Shown here in pieces: positions 7,051 through 15,388 of a stretch of DNA of 16,668 bases. The position numbers were made by a program, and so were the translations under genes. The notes under the pieces are model-generated. The model did no database searches, was not told the DNA's origin, and was given only the letters and a program-made list of their open reading frames with translations. Location: positions 1 to 16,668 of the forward strand of contig DATGPZ010000235.1 in the NCBI GenBank assembly GCA_035304485.1. The letters are read 5' to 3'. Numbering within the stretch: the stretch's first letter is position 1; every line of letters starts with the position of its first letter. This DNA comes from ZC4RG17 sp035304485. Its GTDB lineage: Bacteria; Actinomycetota; Acidimicrobiia; Spongiisociales; ZC4RG35.

Positions 7051-8288
7051 CTGGTATCTCCTTCCCTGCCGTTGACCGGCACCCACAGATGGACCTCGGT
7101 TCCCTCGCCCGGCCTAGCGTCGATCTCGGAGCCGCCACCGACCCTCTGCATCCGGCCCCGGATCGAGTCCTTCAATCCCCGGCGGTCGTCGGGGACGGAT
7201 TCGAGGTCGAAGCCGCGCCCAAAGTCGGCCACGAAGACCTCTATCCGCTCATCGGTCACTTCAGCGTAGACCGACACCTCGCTCGCCCCCGAGTGCTTGG
7301 CGGCGTTGACGATCGCCTCGCCGGCGGCGGCCACCAGCGCCCGCCCTGCCTCGTCGAGAGTGGCGTCACCCACCATCACCACCTCGACGGGCACCGAGAA
7401 GTCGGTCTCGACTCGGGTCGCCACCTCCTCCAAGGCCTTGGCGAGGCTCTGACCGTTGGCCTCACTAGCGGCTCCATACAGCCACGACCTGAGTTCCCGC
7501 TCTTGCTGTCGGGCCAGCGTCACCATTCGTTTGGGATCATCGGTGCGCTGCATCAAGGCCAGGGTCTGGAGTACCGAGTCGTGGAGGTGGGCGGCCATCT
7601 CGGCCCGTTCCTCCTGACGAATCCTCTCTCGGCGCTCCGCTGTCAAGGCCCGACCCAGGCCGACCAGCCACGGCCCGGAGACGAGGATCACACCGATGAC
7701 TCCGAGGACGAGTGCCGTCGCCATCGTCCCGAGACTCCGAACATCGCCGATGGCACCGGCCAACAGGCCGAGACCTATCAAGAGGAGCACGATCCCTCCG
7801 ATGAGGCGGAATCGGTAGGGACGCGAACCTTCGGGGTCGAAGAGACGGCCCAGCCAGTCGAAGTCCGACAGAACGGCCAATCCGAAGGCGAGCCCAACCG
7901 CCATGGTCACGACCAGGTCGCCCGGCCACCACCCGACTGCCCGGAAGAAGAGGAGGCCTCCGGCGAAGATGAGCCCGAGACCCACCTGTCTCTCGACGGG
8001 CAGCATCTCGGCGGGGCGATCTTCCACCTTCTCGAAGGTGGCGATCCAGAGGGCGACATAGAGGACGACGCCGAGGCCCCACAACAACCCGGCGACGACG
8101 AACGCCGCCCGCACGTACCCGGCGGGCACGCCGAGACGGTCGGCGACGCCACCGGCTACACCGGCCAGCACCCGATCGCTCAAGCGGCGATGGAGGTCGA
8201 AATCGCGTCGTGCACGCGCAGCGATGTCCACGTCGTAGATGTTGGCATCACGTCGGAACAGCAACAATGGGGAACGACCCTGAGCCAC
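7047..8288 (-). CDS. Sensor histidine kinase with N-terminal PspC domain
   Basis: A 413-residue membrane kinase. The PspC domain at about 29-86 has DRVLAGVAGGVADRLGVP followed by a long hydrophobic segment GLLWGLGVVLYVALWIATF. Further membrane segments lie at about 103-117, 125-141, 162-180 and 188-211. The dimerisation/phosphoacceptor motif MAAHLHDSVLQTLALMQR has its histidine at 236 (HisKA_3 type). The ATPase domain follows, with the N-box EAIVNAAKHS (N328), DFGRGFD at 355-361, GLKDSIRGRM at 371-380 and GEGTEV at 394-399. PspC-headed kinases of this type pair with LuxR-type regulators in actinobacteria and respond to envelope stress, as LiaS does in Bacillus. The start is GTG 8288, with GGAG about 10 nt before it. 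It is divergent from another PspC gene at 8343. Confidence 0.93.
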   Translation of the reverse strand: MAQGRSPLLLFRRDANIYDVDIAARARRDFDLHRRLSDRVLAGVAGGVADRLGVPAGYVRAAFVVAGLLWGLGVVLYVALWIATFEKVEDRPAEMLPVERQVGLGLIFAGGLLFFRAVGWWPGDLVVTMAVGLAFGLAVLSDFDWLGRLFDPEGSRPYRFRLIGGIVLLLIGLGLLAGAIGDVRSLGTMATALVLGVIGVILVSGPWLVGLGRALTAERRERIRQEERAEMAAHLHDSVLQTLALMQRTDDPKRMVTLARQQERELRSWLYGAASEANGQSLAKALEEVATRVETDFSVPVEVVMVGDATLDEAGRALVAAAGEAIVNAAKHSGASEVSVYAEVTDERIEVFVADFGRGFDLESVPDDRRGLKDSIRGRMQRVGGGSEIDARPGEGTEVHLWVPVNGREGDTR

Positions 8289-8342
8289 CCGGAGACGGCT
8301 CCGGGGTTATCAGGGTATTACCCGATGGACTGAGGACTGCGG
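8289..8342. promoter_or_regulatory. Divergent promoter region of the PspC module with palindromes
   Basis: The 54 bp between the two PspC genes must hold both promoters. It contains the perfect 11-bp palindrome GGGTATTACCC (8313-8323) and a 6-4-6 inverted repeat CCGGAG-ACGG-CTCCGG (8289-8304). A minus-strand TACCCT (8317-8312) fits a TANNNT -10 box for the kinase, and on the plus strand TATTAC (8316-8321) is a weak -10 candidate. Both boxes overlap the palindrome, so a dimeric regulator bound there would affect both directions. No -35 match is clear. Operator function is inferred. Confidence 0.5.
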
Positions 8343-9605
8343 GTGACTGACGATCAGGGCATGAACACCAACGCAACTTCGACCGAGTCGACCGAGGTGC
8401 GGGCTGACCGACGTCTGGTGCGTCCGGTGGCGGGGCGCTCCATCGCCGGTGTCGCCGCCGGGCTCGCCAACTACCTGGATCTGCCCGTCAACTGGATTCG
8501 ACTCGGCTTCATCGTGTCGGCACTGTTCGGTGGTCTCGGCGTAGTCCTGTACCTGGCGGGATGGGTCCTGATCAGGGATGAGACCGAACCGGACACCATC
8601 GCCGAGCGGGTGATCGGCAACATCGGATCGGGATCTTCCTGGCTGGGTGTGGCGCTCGTGATCATCGGCGCCGTCATCGTCCTCGACGTGTTCACGTTCA
8701 TGCCCGGATCATTGATCTGGGCGATGGTCCTGGTGGTCGTGGGCGTGTTCCTCTACCGGGGCGACCTCGGTCCCAAGGAGCGCCCAACGACGGACGCTGC
8801 GACCGCCTCGACGGCGCTGGTCGATGTTCCGCCGTCTCCCGAGTCCGCTGTCACACCGACCAAGGAGATCGAGGCGGCACCGCCCGCTCCGCCAACGACT
8901 CCGATCACGACCTATGGACCGCCGCCACCTCCGGCGGAGCCTCCCCCTCCCCCGTCGATCCTGGGCCGGCTGATCATCGGAGTCGGGCTGCTCGCCCTGG
9001 GAGTGCTGGCGGTGGTCGACAACCTCAGCTCGGCGGTGGATGCCCAGCCTCGGCACTACATCGCCCTGGCCACGGTGACACTGGGAGTAGGGCTGCTGGT
9101 GGGTGCGTTCATCGGGCGGGCGAGATGGACGATCCTCCTCGGGGTCTTCCTGGTCCCGGCTCTGTTCGCCTCCCCCGTCGCCGAGGTCGACTGGGAGGGA
9201 CGGTTCGAATGGATCGTGGCGCCGACCGCCGAGTCGTCGTTGGCGCCCGCCTATCGAGCGACCGCCGGCTCCTACCGCTTCGATCTGACCGAGGCCGAGT
9301 GGGATGGCCAAACCGAGGAGTTGAACGTCGACCTCGCCGCCGGCGAGATCGTCGTGATAGTGCCCGAGGACGTGGCCATCACCGGAGAGGTGCGGGTCGG
9401 CGCCGGAGCGATCGAATCCCCGGACGGCGAACGAGGCGGCGTCGGGGGCATCGAGCGCCGGTTCGACCTGCCGGGAGATCGTGGGGCTCTGGACCTCGAT
9501 CTCGACGTCGGGGTGGGTGTCGTGGAGATCCGGATCGACCGAGATTCGACGACCGGATGGAACTCCCAGTCCGAAACCGTGCTCGTGACCGAAAGGAGCC
9601 GATGA
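8343..9605 (+). CDS. PspC-domain membrane protein with C-terminal LiaF-like (toastrack) domain
   Basis: A 420-residue membrane protein. The PspC domain at about 22-79 has GRSIAGVAAGLANYLDLP followed by a hydrophobic segment ending LGVVLYLAGWVLI. Two more membrane segments lie at about 100-118 and 121-138. A proline-rich linker at about 163-204 contains runs of five prolines. Further segments lie at about 206-226, 238-257 and 261-277. The C-terminal beta-rich region at about 303-400 (GSYRFDLTEAEW, ELNVDLAAGEIVVIVPEDVA, LDLDVGVGVVEIRI) matches the toastrack/DUF2154-like pattern. Such proteins are thought to modulate a LiaRS-type kinase. GTG 8343 has GAGGA 6-7 nt upstream; the in-frame ATG 8361 lacks one. 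It is coupled to the small gene at 9605. Confidence 0.85.
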   Translation: MTDDQGMNTNATSTESTEVRADRRLVRPVAGRSIAGVAAGLANYLDLPVNWIRLGFIVSALFGGLGVVLYLAGWVLIRDETEPDTIAERVIGNIGSGSSWLGVALVIIGAVIVLDVFTFMPGSLIWAMVLVVVGVFLYRGDLGPKERPTTDAATASTALVDVPPSPESAVTPTKEIEAAPPAPPTTPITTYGPPPPPAEPPPPPSILGRLIIGVGLLALGVLAVVDNLSSAVDAQPRHYIALATVTLGVGLLVGAFIGRARWTILLGVFLVPALFASPVAEVDWEGRFEWIVAPTAESSLAPAYRATAGSYRFDLTEAEWDGQTEELNVDLAAGEIVVIVPEDVAITGEVRVGAGAIESPDGERGGVGGIERRFDLPGDRGALDLDLDVGVGVVEIRIDRDSTTGWNSQSETVLVTERSR

Positions 9606-9805
9606 TGGAACGCCACCGCTTCGATGCCGTCTCGTTCGCCTTCGGGCTGATCTACACCCTGCTGGGGCTCATCTTCCTGATCCCCTACACACCGTTCGAT
9701 CTCGTCGACATGGTGGTCGCATCCCTGCGCTGGGTATGGCCGGCCACGATCTTGGTGATCGGAGCTGCCATCCTGGTCCCGCTCATCAGACGCCAACAGG
9801 ATTGA
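9605..9805 (+). CDS. Small two-TM membrane protein of the PspC module
   Basis: A 66-residue protein with two hydrophobic segments, about 10-27 (SFAFGLIYTLLGLIFLIP) and about 42-60 (WVWPATILVIGAAILVPLI), and a positively charged end RRQQD. AGGAG at 9594-9598 lies 6 nt before ATG 9605 but only 3 nt before ATG 9602, so 9605 is preferred. The start codon shares its first base with the TGA of the preceding gene, indicating translational coupling. The sequence resembles the short LiaI/DUF5668-like membrane modules found with LiaF proteins, but I cannot assign a function. It probably partners the PspC-toastrack protein. Confidence 0.78.
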   Translation: MERHRFDAVSFAFGLIYTLLGLIFLIPYTPFDLVDMVVASLRWVWPATILVIGAAILVPLIRRQQD

Positions 9806-9829
9806 CACCACCAGGATCGACACCACCAG
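9804..9829. repeat. Short tandem direct repeat after the PspC operon
   Basis: GACACCACCAG occurs at 9804-9814 and again at 9819-9829, separated by GATC, a 15-bp period. It starts inside the end of the small membrane-protein gene and touches the terminator hairpin. It may be a small local duplication; no function is evident. Confidence 0.6.
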
Positions 9830-9854
9830 AAGTGGCCCCGTCAGGGGCCACTTC

Positions 9855-9855
<1 letters not shown>
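9828..9855. terminator. Shared hairpin between convergent genes
   Basis: AGAAGTGGCCCC (9828-9839), loop GTCA, GGGGCCACTTCT (9844-9855) is a perfect 12-bp stem with a 4-nt loop, placed between the ends of the small membrane-protein gene and pncB. There is no T tract on either side, so it is not a classical intrinsic terminator in either direction. Its position suggests it ends or stabilises both transcripts. The pncB stop codon begins at its right edge. Confidence 0.65.
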
Positions 9856-11381
<1,526 letters not shown>

Positions 11382-11428
11382 GCGCCAAAGGGTACGACGC
11401 AGACCCTGTTCGCCCTAGCCTCACAGCC
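11382..11428. promoter_or_regulatory. Divergent leaderless promoters of pncB and pncA
   Basis: On the minus strand TACCCT (11394-11389) ends 7 nt before the pncB ATG; on the plus strand TAGCCT (11416-11421) ends 7 nt before the pncA ATG. Both match TANNNT, and the spacing puts the transcription start at the A of each ATG. Neither gene has a Shine-Dalgarno sequence. No convincing -35 element is seen for either. The 47-bp region thus holds two back-to-back leaderless promoters. Confidence 0.6.
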
Positions 11429-12010
11429 ATGAAGTACGACACACAGACGGCGTTGGTGGTCGTCGACTGCCAGAACGACTTCGCAGACCCGGAAGGGTCC
11501 CTGTACGTGACCGGAGCCGAGGAGGTCATCGCCTCCGTGAATCGCCACATCATCTCGGCGGTGGCAGCCGGCTCGCCGGTGGTCTACACCCAGGACTGGC
11601 ACCCGGAGAGCACACCGCACTTCGAGAAGGACGGCGGGATCTGGCCGGTCCACTGTGTGGCGGGCAGTTGGGGGGCCGATTTCCATCCCCGCCTCGTCGT
11701 CGTAGGCCCGTCGGTGAAGAAGGGCGCCAACGGCGAAGACGGCTACTCGGGTTTCTCGATGCGCGATCCGGAAACGGGACAGGAGACACCCACGGAGCTG
11801 AATGGCCTCCTGCAGGATGCAGGCGTGGAGCGGATCGTGGTCGTCGGACTCGCCCAGGACTACTGCGTGAAGTCGACGGCATTGGACGGACAGCGGCTCG
11901 GGTTCAACACGGTGGTGCCGTCCGACGCCACTGCGGCCGTGAATCTGGAGCCGAACGACGGGCAGGCCGCCTTCGACGAGCTCAAGCAGGCCGGGGTGAC
12001 CGTGGTCTGA
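11429..12010 (+). CDS. pncA: Nicotinamidase (pyrazinamidase)
   Basis: Hydrolyses nicotinamide to nicotinate and ammonia, feeding PncB. The 193-residue isochorismatase-fold protein has the catalytic triad D13 (VVVDCQNDF), K98 (SVKKGANGEDGYSGF) and C146 (GLAQDYCVKSTALD). The metal ligands are D56, H58, H64 and H75 (TQDWHP, PHF, WPVHC), as in mycobacterial PncA. Length is normal. ATG 11429 directly follows a TANNNT box by 7 nt with no ribosome binding site, suggesting a leaderless mRNA. Its 3' end overlaps the convergent TSUP permease gene by 29 bp. An enzyme of this type also activates pyrazinamide, known for the family. Confidence 0.96.
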   Translation: MKYDTQTALVVVDCQNDFADPEGSLYVTGAEEVIASVNRHIISAVAAGSPVVYTQDWHPESTPHFEKDGGIWPVHCVAGSWGADFHPRLVVVGPSVKKGANGEDGYSGFSMRDPETGQETPTELNGLLQDAGVERIVVVGLAQDYCVKSTALDGQRLGFNTVVPSDATAAVNLEPNDGQAAFDELKQAGVTVV

Positions 12011-12821
12011 TCGACCAGGCCATCCGGGCGGCCACGACCAAGCTGAACACTCCGAAGATCTGGGTGAGGAGCTGGCCGTCCAACCCCAGGGCGAGCGAGG
12101 CCCCGATCAAGGTGCTGACAACGCCGGCGAAGCCCATCACCAGTCCGTCGCGGATGTTTACCCTTCCCTCCGCCAAGTTGACCCGGCTGGCAGCGAGCGC
12201 AGTGAAGATGATCACGAGCAACGAGGTCCCCTCCGCGGTGTGCTGTTCGATTCCGAGGAGGAAGACGAGCGCAGGGACGATGATCACTCCACCGCCCACC
12301 CCGGCCACCCCAGCGGTGAACCCTGAGACCAGGCCGATGAGCAGAGCGATCACCCAGGCCGTTGCGTCATCCATGCCCCCGCCGGCTCCCACCTCCCCAC
12401 CGATCACCATGCGGGTACCGGCGACGACCAGAATGACGACGAAGACCGCCCGGAGAACCCGAGGCGACATCCGGCCCATCACCCGCGACCCCACGGTCGA
12501 CCCGGCGATCGCCCCGGCCGCCACCACCAGACCGAGAAGCCAGGCGACCTCACCCGAGAAGGCGAACCGAATCATCCCTGCCGAGGCGATGACCAGGATG
12601 GCCAACAGTGAAGTCGCATGCGCTCGGTGCTGAGCGACACCCACGGCCAGCATCAGAGGCACGAGTACGATGCCGCCGCCCACCCCCAACATTCCCGCCA
12701 GAAAACCAGCCGTGATGCCGATGGCTGCGAACGCCCAGACGGAAGGAATCTTTTCAGTGGTGGGATCGGTCACCGACGGGAGGGTAACGGCTGACGGACG
12801 GGCCTCGTTCAGGCCCGCCAT
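11982..12821 (-). CDS. TSUP-family permease (TauE/SafE-like sulfite/organosulfonate exporter family)
   Basis: A 279-residue integral membrane protein with the two-fold repeat of the TauE/SafE family. AGFLAGMLGVGGGIVLVPL at 38-56 in the first half is echoed by SGFTAGVAGVGGGVIIVPAL at 166-185 in the second. About eight hydrophobic segments follow the 28-residue N-terminal tail. Known members export sulfite, sulfoacetate or related anions; the substrate here is not readable, and no sulfur genes are nearby. ATG 12821 lies 13 bp inside the upstream gene, suggesting coupling, though no ribosome binding site is visible. GTG 12773 is an alternative start. The last 29 bp overlap the 3' end of pncA on the other strand. 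Confidence 0.9.
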   Translation of the reverse strand: MAGLNEARPSAVTLPSVTDPTTEKIPSVWAFAAIGITAGFLAGMLGVGGGIVLVPLMLAVGVAQHRAHATSLLAILVIASAGMIRFAFSGEVAWLLGLVVAAGAIAGSTVGSRVMGRMSPRVLRAVFVVILVVAGTRMVIGGEVGAGGGMDDATAWVIALLIGLVSGFTAGVAGVGGGVIIVPALVFLLGIEQHTAEGTSLLVIIFTALAASRVNLAEGRVNIRDGLVMGFAGVVSTLIGASLALGLDGQLLTQIFGVFSLVVAARMAWSIRPRSPRPA

Positions 12822-13093
12822 CCGAGGAAGGCTTCACCTGCCATCAGGTAGATGAACCAGAAGGCCATGGCGGCCGGCGCCGCGGCCAGGACCCACCACG
12901 ACCAACGGGCGGTGAGTCGAGCCACCACGGCCATCCCGATGAGCCAGATCACCCACAGGAGCGCCAGCCACGGGTGCGGCACGACGAGACCCGAGGTGAC
13001 GTATATGAAACCGCTGGCGAGGAAGGCCAACAGACCCACGATCACGGCGACACGACGACCAGGGGTGACGACGGAGCCGGAGGCGGGGGTCAC
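12809..13093 (-). CDS. Small three-TM membrane protein of unknown function
   Basis: A 94-residue hydrophobic protein with three predicted membrane segments at about 14-36, 41-59 and 66-86, rich in tryptophan (HPWLALLWVIWLIG, RWSWWVLAAAP). I do not recognise a family. GTG 13093 is preceded at 6 nt by TAGTAT (13105-13100, minus strand), so the mRNA is probably leaderless and this start is favoured. The stop overlaps the start of the TSUP permease by 13 bp, so the pair forms an operon and this protein may assist or accompany the transporter. Confidence 0.7.
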   Translation of the reverse strand: MTPASGSVVTPGRRVAVIVGLLAFLASGFIYVTSGLVVPHPWLALLWVIWLIGMAVVARLTARWSWWVLAAAPAAMAFWFIYLMAGEAFLGWRA

Positions 13094-13105
13094 GGCGTGA
13101 TACTA
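13094..13105 (-). promoter_or_regulatory. Leaderless -10 box of the small membrane-protein/TSUP operon
   Basis: TAGTAT on the minus strand (13105-13100) is followed by 6 nt and then GTG 13093, placing the transcription start at the G of the start codon. No -35 match at the expected distance is seen. The gene lacks a Shine-Dalgarno sequence, consistent with leaderless initiation. Confidence 0.5.
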
Positions 13106-13195
13106 GACACCGCGGCTTCCCCATAGCCCCGCCGATTACAGCCGCGACTCCGAGTAGCCTTGGACCCCTGACCGAGTCGATCCCGCGAAGGAGTC

Positions 13196-14338
13196 ATGCA
13201 GGTCACGGCCCCGGACAACAGTATCGAGATCGGCCAAGTCAGATTGCATGGTGTCCAGAGGATCCTCCGGGAAGCGGCACAGCTCGAAGGGGAAAGGGCG
13301 ATAGCTCCCTCATCGCTCTCCGCGATCCGGTGCCGAACGACGGTCGTGGTCCCGTGCAAGGACGAGCCGCTCACCTTGATCGCGGGGGTCCTGAGCGGCA
13401 TTCCACCCGATGTCTCGATCGTCCTGGTCTCCAACAGTCGACCGGACCAGTTCCCATCCGAGGTGGAAGCGCTGCAGCGGAGGTGTGAATCTCGGGGACA
13501 GGCCGGGATGGCAGTGCATCAGAGGGATCGAGACCTGGCCGACGTGTTGGCCAAAGCAGGACTCCCACAGATCATCGATGAGGAGACGGAGTCGATCCGG
13601 GATGGCAAGGGGGAAGGCATGATCATCGGCCTCATCTACGCGCATCTGACGGGCTCCCAATACGTCGGGTTCATCGATGCCGACAACCACCTGCCCCAAT
13701 CAGTGACCGAGTACGTAGACGCCTACGCAGCCGGCTTCCACCTGAGCACTGCCGCCGACTCGATGGTGCGGATCCGGTGGAAATCGAAGCCCAAGATGGT
13801 CGACGGCTCGCTGGTCCCGAAACGATCGGGACGAGTCTCCACCGTCACCAACCGTTATCTCAACCGACTCCTCGGCGCACATCTCGGACAGGAGGCGTCC
13901 ACGGTGGAGACGGGAAACGCAGGCGAGCACGCCATGTCGCTCTCACTGGCACTGCGACTCCAACTGGCAGGCGGTTTCTCGATCGAGACTCAGGAACTAG
14001 TCGACCTGATCGAGCGATTCGGAGTAGGAGGCGACTCGAGCCAGAACGAACCGATCGAAGTCCGACAGTTGGAAACCCGCCATCCTCATCTGCACCTCGA
14101 ACGGGACGCTCGCCACCTGGACGGAATGAAGCGGGTGTCACTGGCGGCCATTCATCGATCACCGGTCACACCGGATGCACTGCGCGCCGAGATCGAGGCT
14201 GAGTTGGGGGCGGTTCCGTCGTATCCGACCATCTACCCGCCCCTGGCAGAGCTGGACTGGGACCTCTTGCGACGCGAGATCCAACTGGAAGAATCAGCCG
14301 ACCTCGCCGCTGCCCGAAGCCGCGCCGCGGAGGCATGA
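13196..14338 (+). CDS. mpgS: Mannosyl-3-phosphoglycerate synthase (GT55 family)
   Basis: Transfers mannose from GDP-mannose to 3-phosphoglycerate, the first step to the compatible solute mannosylglycerate, in the cytoplasm. The 380-residue protein aligns by motif with the Thermus/archaeal family: an N-terminal VRLHGVQRI, TTVVVPCKDEPLTLIAGVLS at 48-67 and SIVLVSNSRPD at 74-84. GKGEGMIIGLI is at 138-147 and the metal-binding DAD of GFIDADNHLP at 161-163. MVRIRWKSKPKM, GRVSTVTNRYLN at 212-223 and TGNAGEHAMS follow. A ribosome binding site AAGGAG lies very close (2 nt) to ATG 13196, and TAGCCT at 13155-13160 is a possible -10 box. The partner phosphatase MpgP is not in this window. It converges on the HypA-like gene with a 12-bp gap. 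Confidence 0.9.
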   Translation: MQVTAPDNSIEIGQVRLHGVQRILREAAQLEGERAIAPSSLSAIRCRTTVVVPCKDEPLTLIAGVLSGIPPDVSIVLVSNSRPDQFPSEVEALQRRCESRGQAGMAVHQRDRDLADVLAKAGLPQIIDEETESIRDGKGEGMIIGLIYAHLTGSQYVGFIDADNHLPQSVTEYVDAYAAGFHLSTAADSMVRIRWKSKPKMVDGSLVPKRSGRVSTVTNRYLNRLLGAHLGQEASTVETGNAGEHAMSLSLALRLQLAGGFSIETQELVDLIERFGVGGDSSQNEPIEVRQLETRHPHLHLERDARHLDGMKRVSLAAIHRSPVTPDALRAEIEAELGAVPSYPTIYPPLAELDWDLLRREIQLEESADLAAARSRAAEA

Positions 14339-14350
14339 CGCTCCGCCTGA

Positions 14351-14674
14351 TCAAGCGGCGTCGAGTTTCCAGTGGCCCAGCGAGATCGGGGGAGCCGCTT
14401 CCACCACCACCCCATCCTCACCGCAGTAGGGGCAGGCGTCATCACCGATGAACCGGTGGCCCTCCCCCGTGCAGACCATGACGTCGTAGGCACGTTCCCA
14501 GATGACGTGGACATCAGCCATCTCGGTCCCGTATGTCAGTTCCTTCCATGCGAGCTCTGCCTGGTTCTGGTCTACGCCTGGGCCTAGCGCGATCTCGACC
14601 GCTATCGGGACTCTTCGATTCGTGAGGCGGATGAGGTCGTGGAGGACCTTGTCCACCAACTCTCTCTCGTACAT
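14351..14674 (-). CDS. HypA-like protein with degenerate metal sites
   Basis: A 107-residue protein with the layout of the nickel chaperone HypA. A helical N-terminus MYERELVDKVLHDL is followed by a beta strand VPIAVEIALGPGVDQ, a helix with AELAWKELTYGTEMADV, the strand HVIWERAYDVMVC and a zinc-ribbon-like end GHRFIGDDACPYCG. The HypA nickel ligand at position 2 (MHE) is tyrosine here. Only three of the four usual zinc cysteines remain (C68, C81, C84), with H73 a possible fourth ligand. A strong GAGGAG lies 5 nt before ATG 14674, which fixes the start. No hydrogenase or urease genes are nearby. It may be a repurposed HypA-fold or an unrelated zinc-ribbon protein; the fold call is tentative. 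Confidence 0.6.
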   Translation of the reverse strand: MYERELVDKVLHDLIRLTNRRVPIAVEIALGPGVDQNQAELAWKELTYGTEMADVHVIWERAYDVMVCTGEGHRFIGDDACPYCGEDGVVVEAAPPISLGHWKLDAA

Positions 14675-14812
14675 CGCTACTCCTCGTATCACCGGCCAGG
14701 TACACCTCACGTCTACATCCCGCTAGGGGAACAGGTAAGGGCCGATGTGCCCGAACCGATCACAACCCGCTTCCGCTTGCGCTCGCCATGGCCGCCCTGT
14801 CATGGTGACGCC

Positions 14813-15262
14813 GTGACCGACGCGACGAGGCCGCTGGAGGAAGGATGTGTCTTCTGTGCCATCGCGGCCGGTGAGGCCGAGGCGAGCGTCGTGTTCGAGG
14901 ACGACACCGTCGTCGCCTTCATGGACCTCCATCCCGTCGTCCCCGGTCATCTCCTCGTCGTACCACGTATTCACGCCGTGGGCCTCGAGGATCTGGACCT
15001 CGAAACCGGCCGTCACGTGTGGTCAGCAGCTCAGCAGATGGCTCGCGCCCTGAGGCGGTCGGAGTTGCGCTGCGAAGGCATCAACCTGCTCGTCTGCGAC
15101 GGCGAGGCGGCATTCCAGACGGTGTTCCACTTCCACCTGCACGTCATCCCCCGGTACCCGGGTGACGGCTGGGACATCGTCCCGGCACCCCTCCAACGGG
15201 ACAGGACACAACTCGACCACGACGCGCAACTGATCCGGGAGGCCATCACAGCTTCGAGCTGA
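14813..15262 (+). CDS. HIT-family nucleotide hydrolase/transferase
   Basis: A 149-residue histidine-triad protein that binds nucleotides and hydrolyses phosphoramidates or dinucleoside polyphosphates. CVFCAIAAGE (12-21) supplies the N-terminal zinc cysteines common in bacterial HIT proteins. VVFEDDTVVAFMDLHPVVPGHLLVVPR follows (27-52, the nucleotide-binding strand region). The triad HFHLHVIP at 106-113 holds the catalytic histidine 108 or 110. GTG 14813 gives the normal family length and starts just before the conserved part; the frame extends upstream to 14639 without conserved sequence. No clear ribosome binding site precedes it. The 138 bp before it, shared with the HypA-like gene, contain no promoter I can defend. 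Confidence 0.9.
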   Translation: MTDATRPLEEGCVFCAIAAGEAEASVVFEDDTVVAFMDLHPVVPGHLLVVPRIHAVGLEDLDLETGRHVWSAAQQMARALRRSELRCEGINLLVCDGEAAFQTVFHFHLHVIPRYPGDGWDIVPAPLQRDRTQLDHDAQLIREAITASS

Positions 15263-15388
15263 CGGTGCGTCTCCATCGTCGACCCCACTGACCACCCGGG
15301 GCGATGATGTTCGCGCCGAGCAGTTGCCGCCCCCGCGTGCCGAAGTCGCCGTGGGTAGGCTCGAAACACGACCGGAGGAGGAGTCGCT

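Noticed and set aside
7089..8333. Plus-strand frame of 414 codons opposite the PspC kinase
   Set aside because: Shadow of the kinase gene. It is rich in Asp/Glu/Gln/His with no domain, and would also cross the divergent promoter.
14675..14812. Promoters between the HypA-like and HIT genes
   Set aside because: Candidate boxes on both strands have poor -35/-10 combinations; none stands out from chance.
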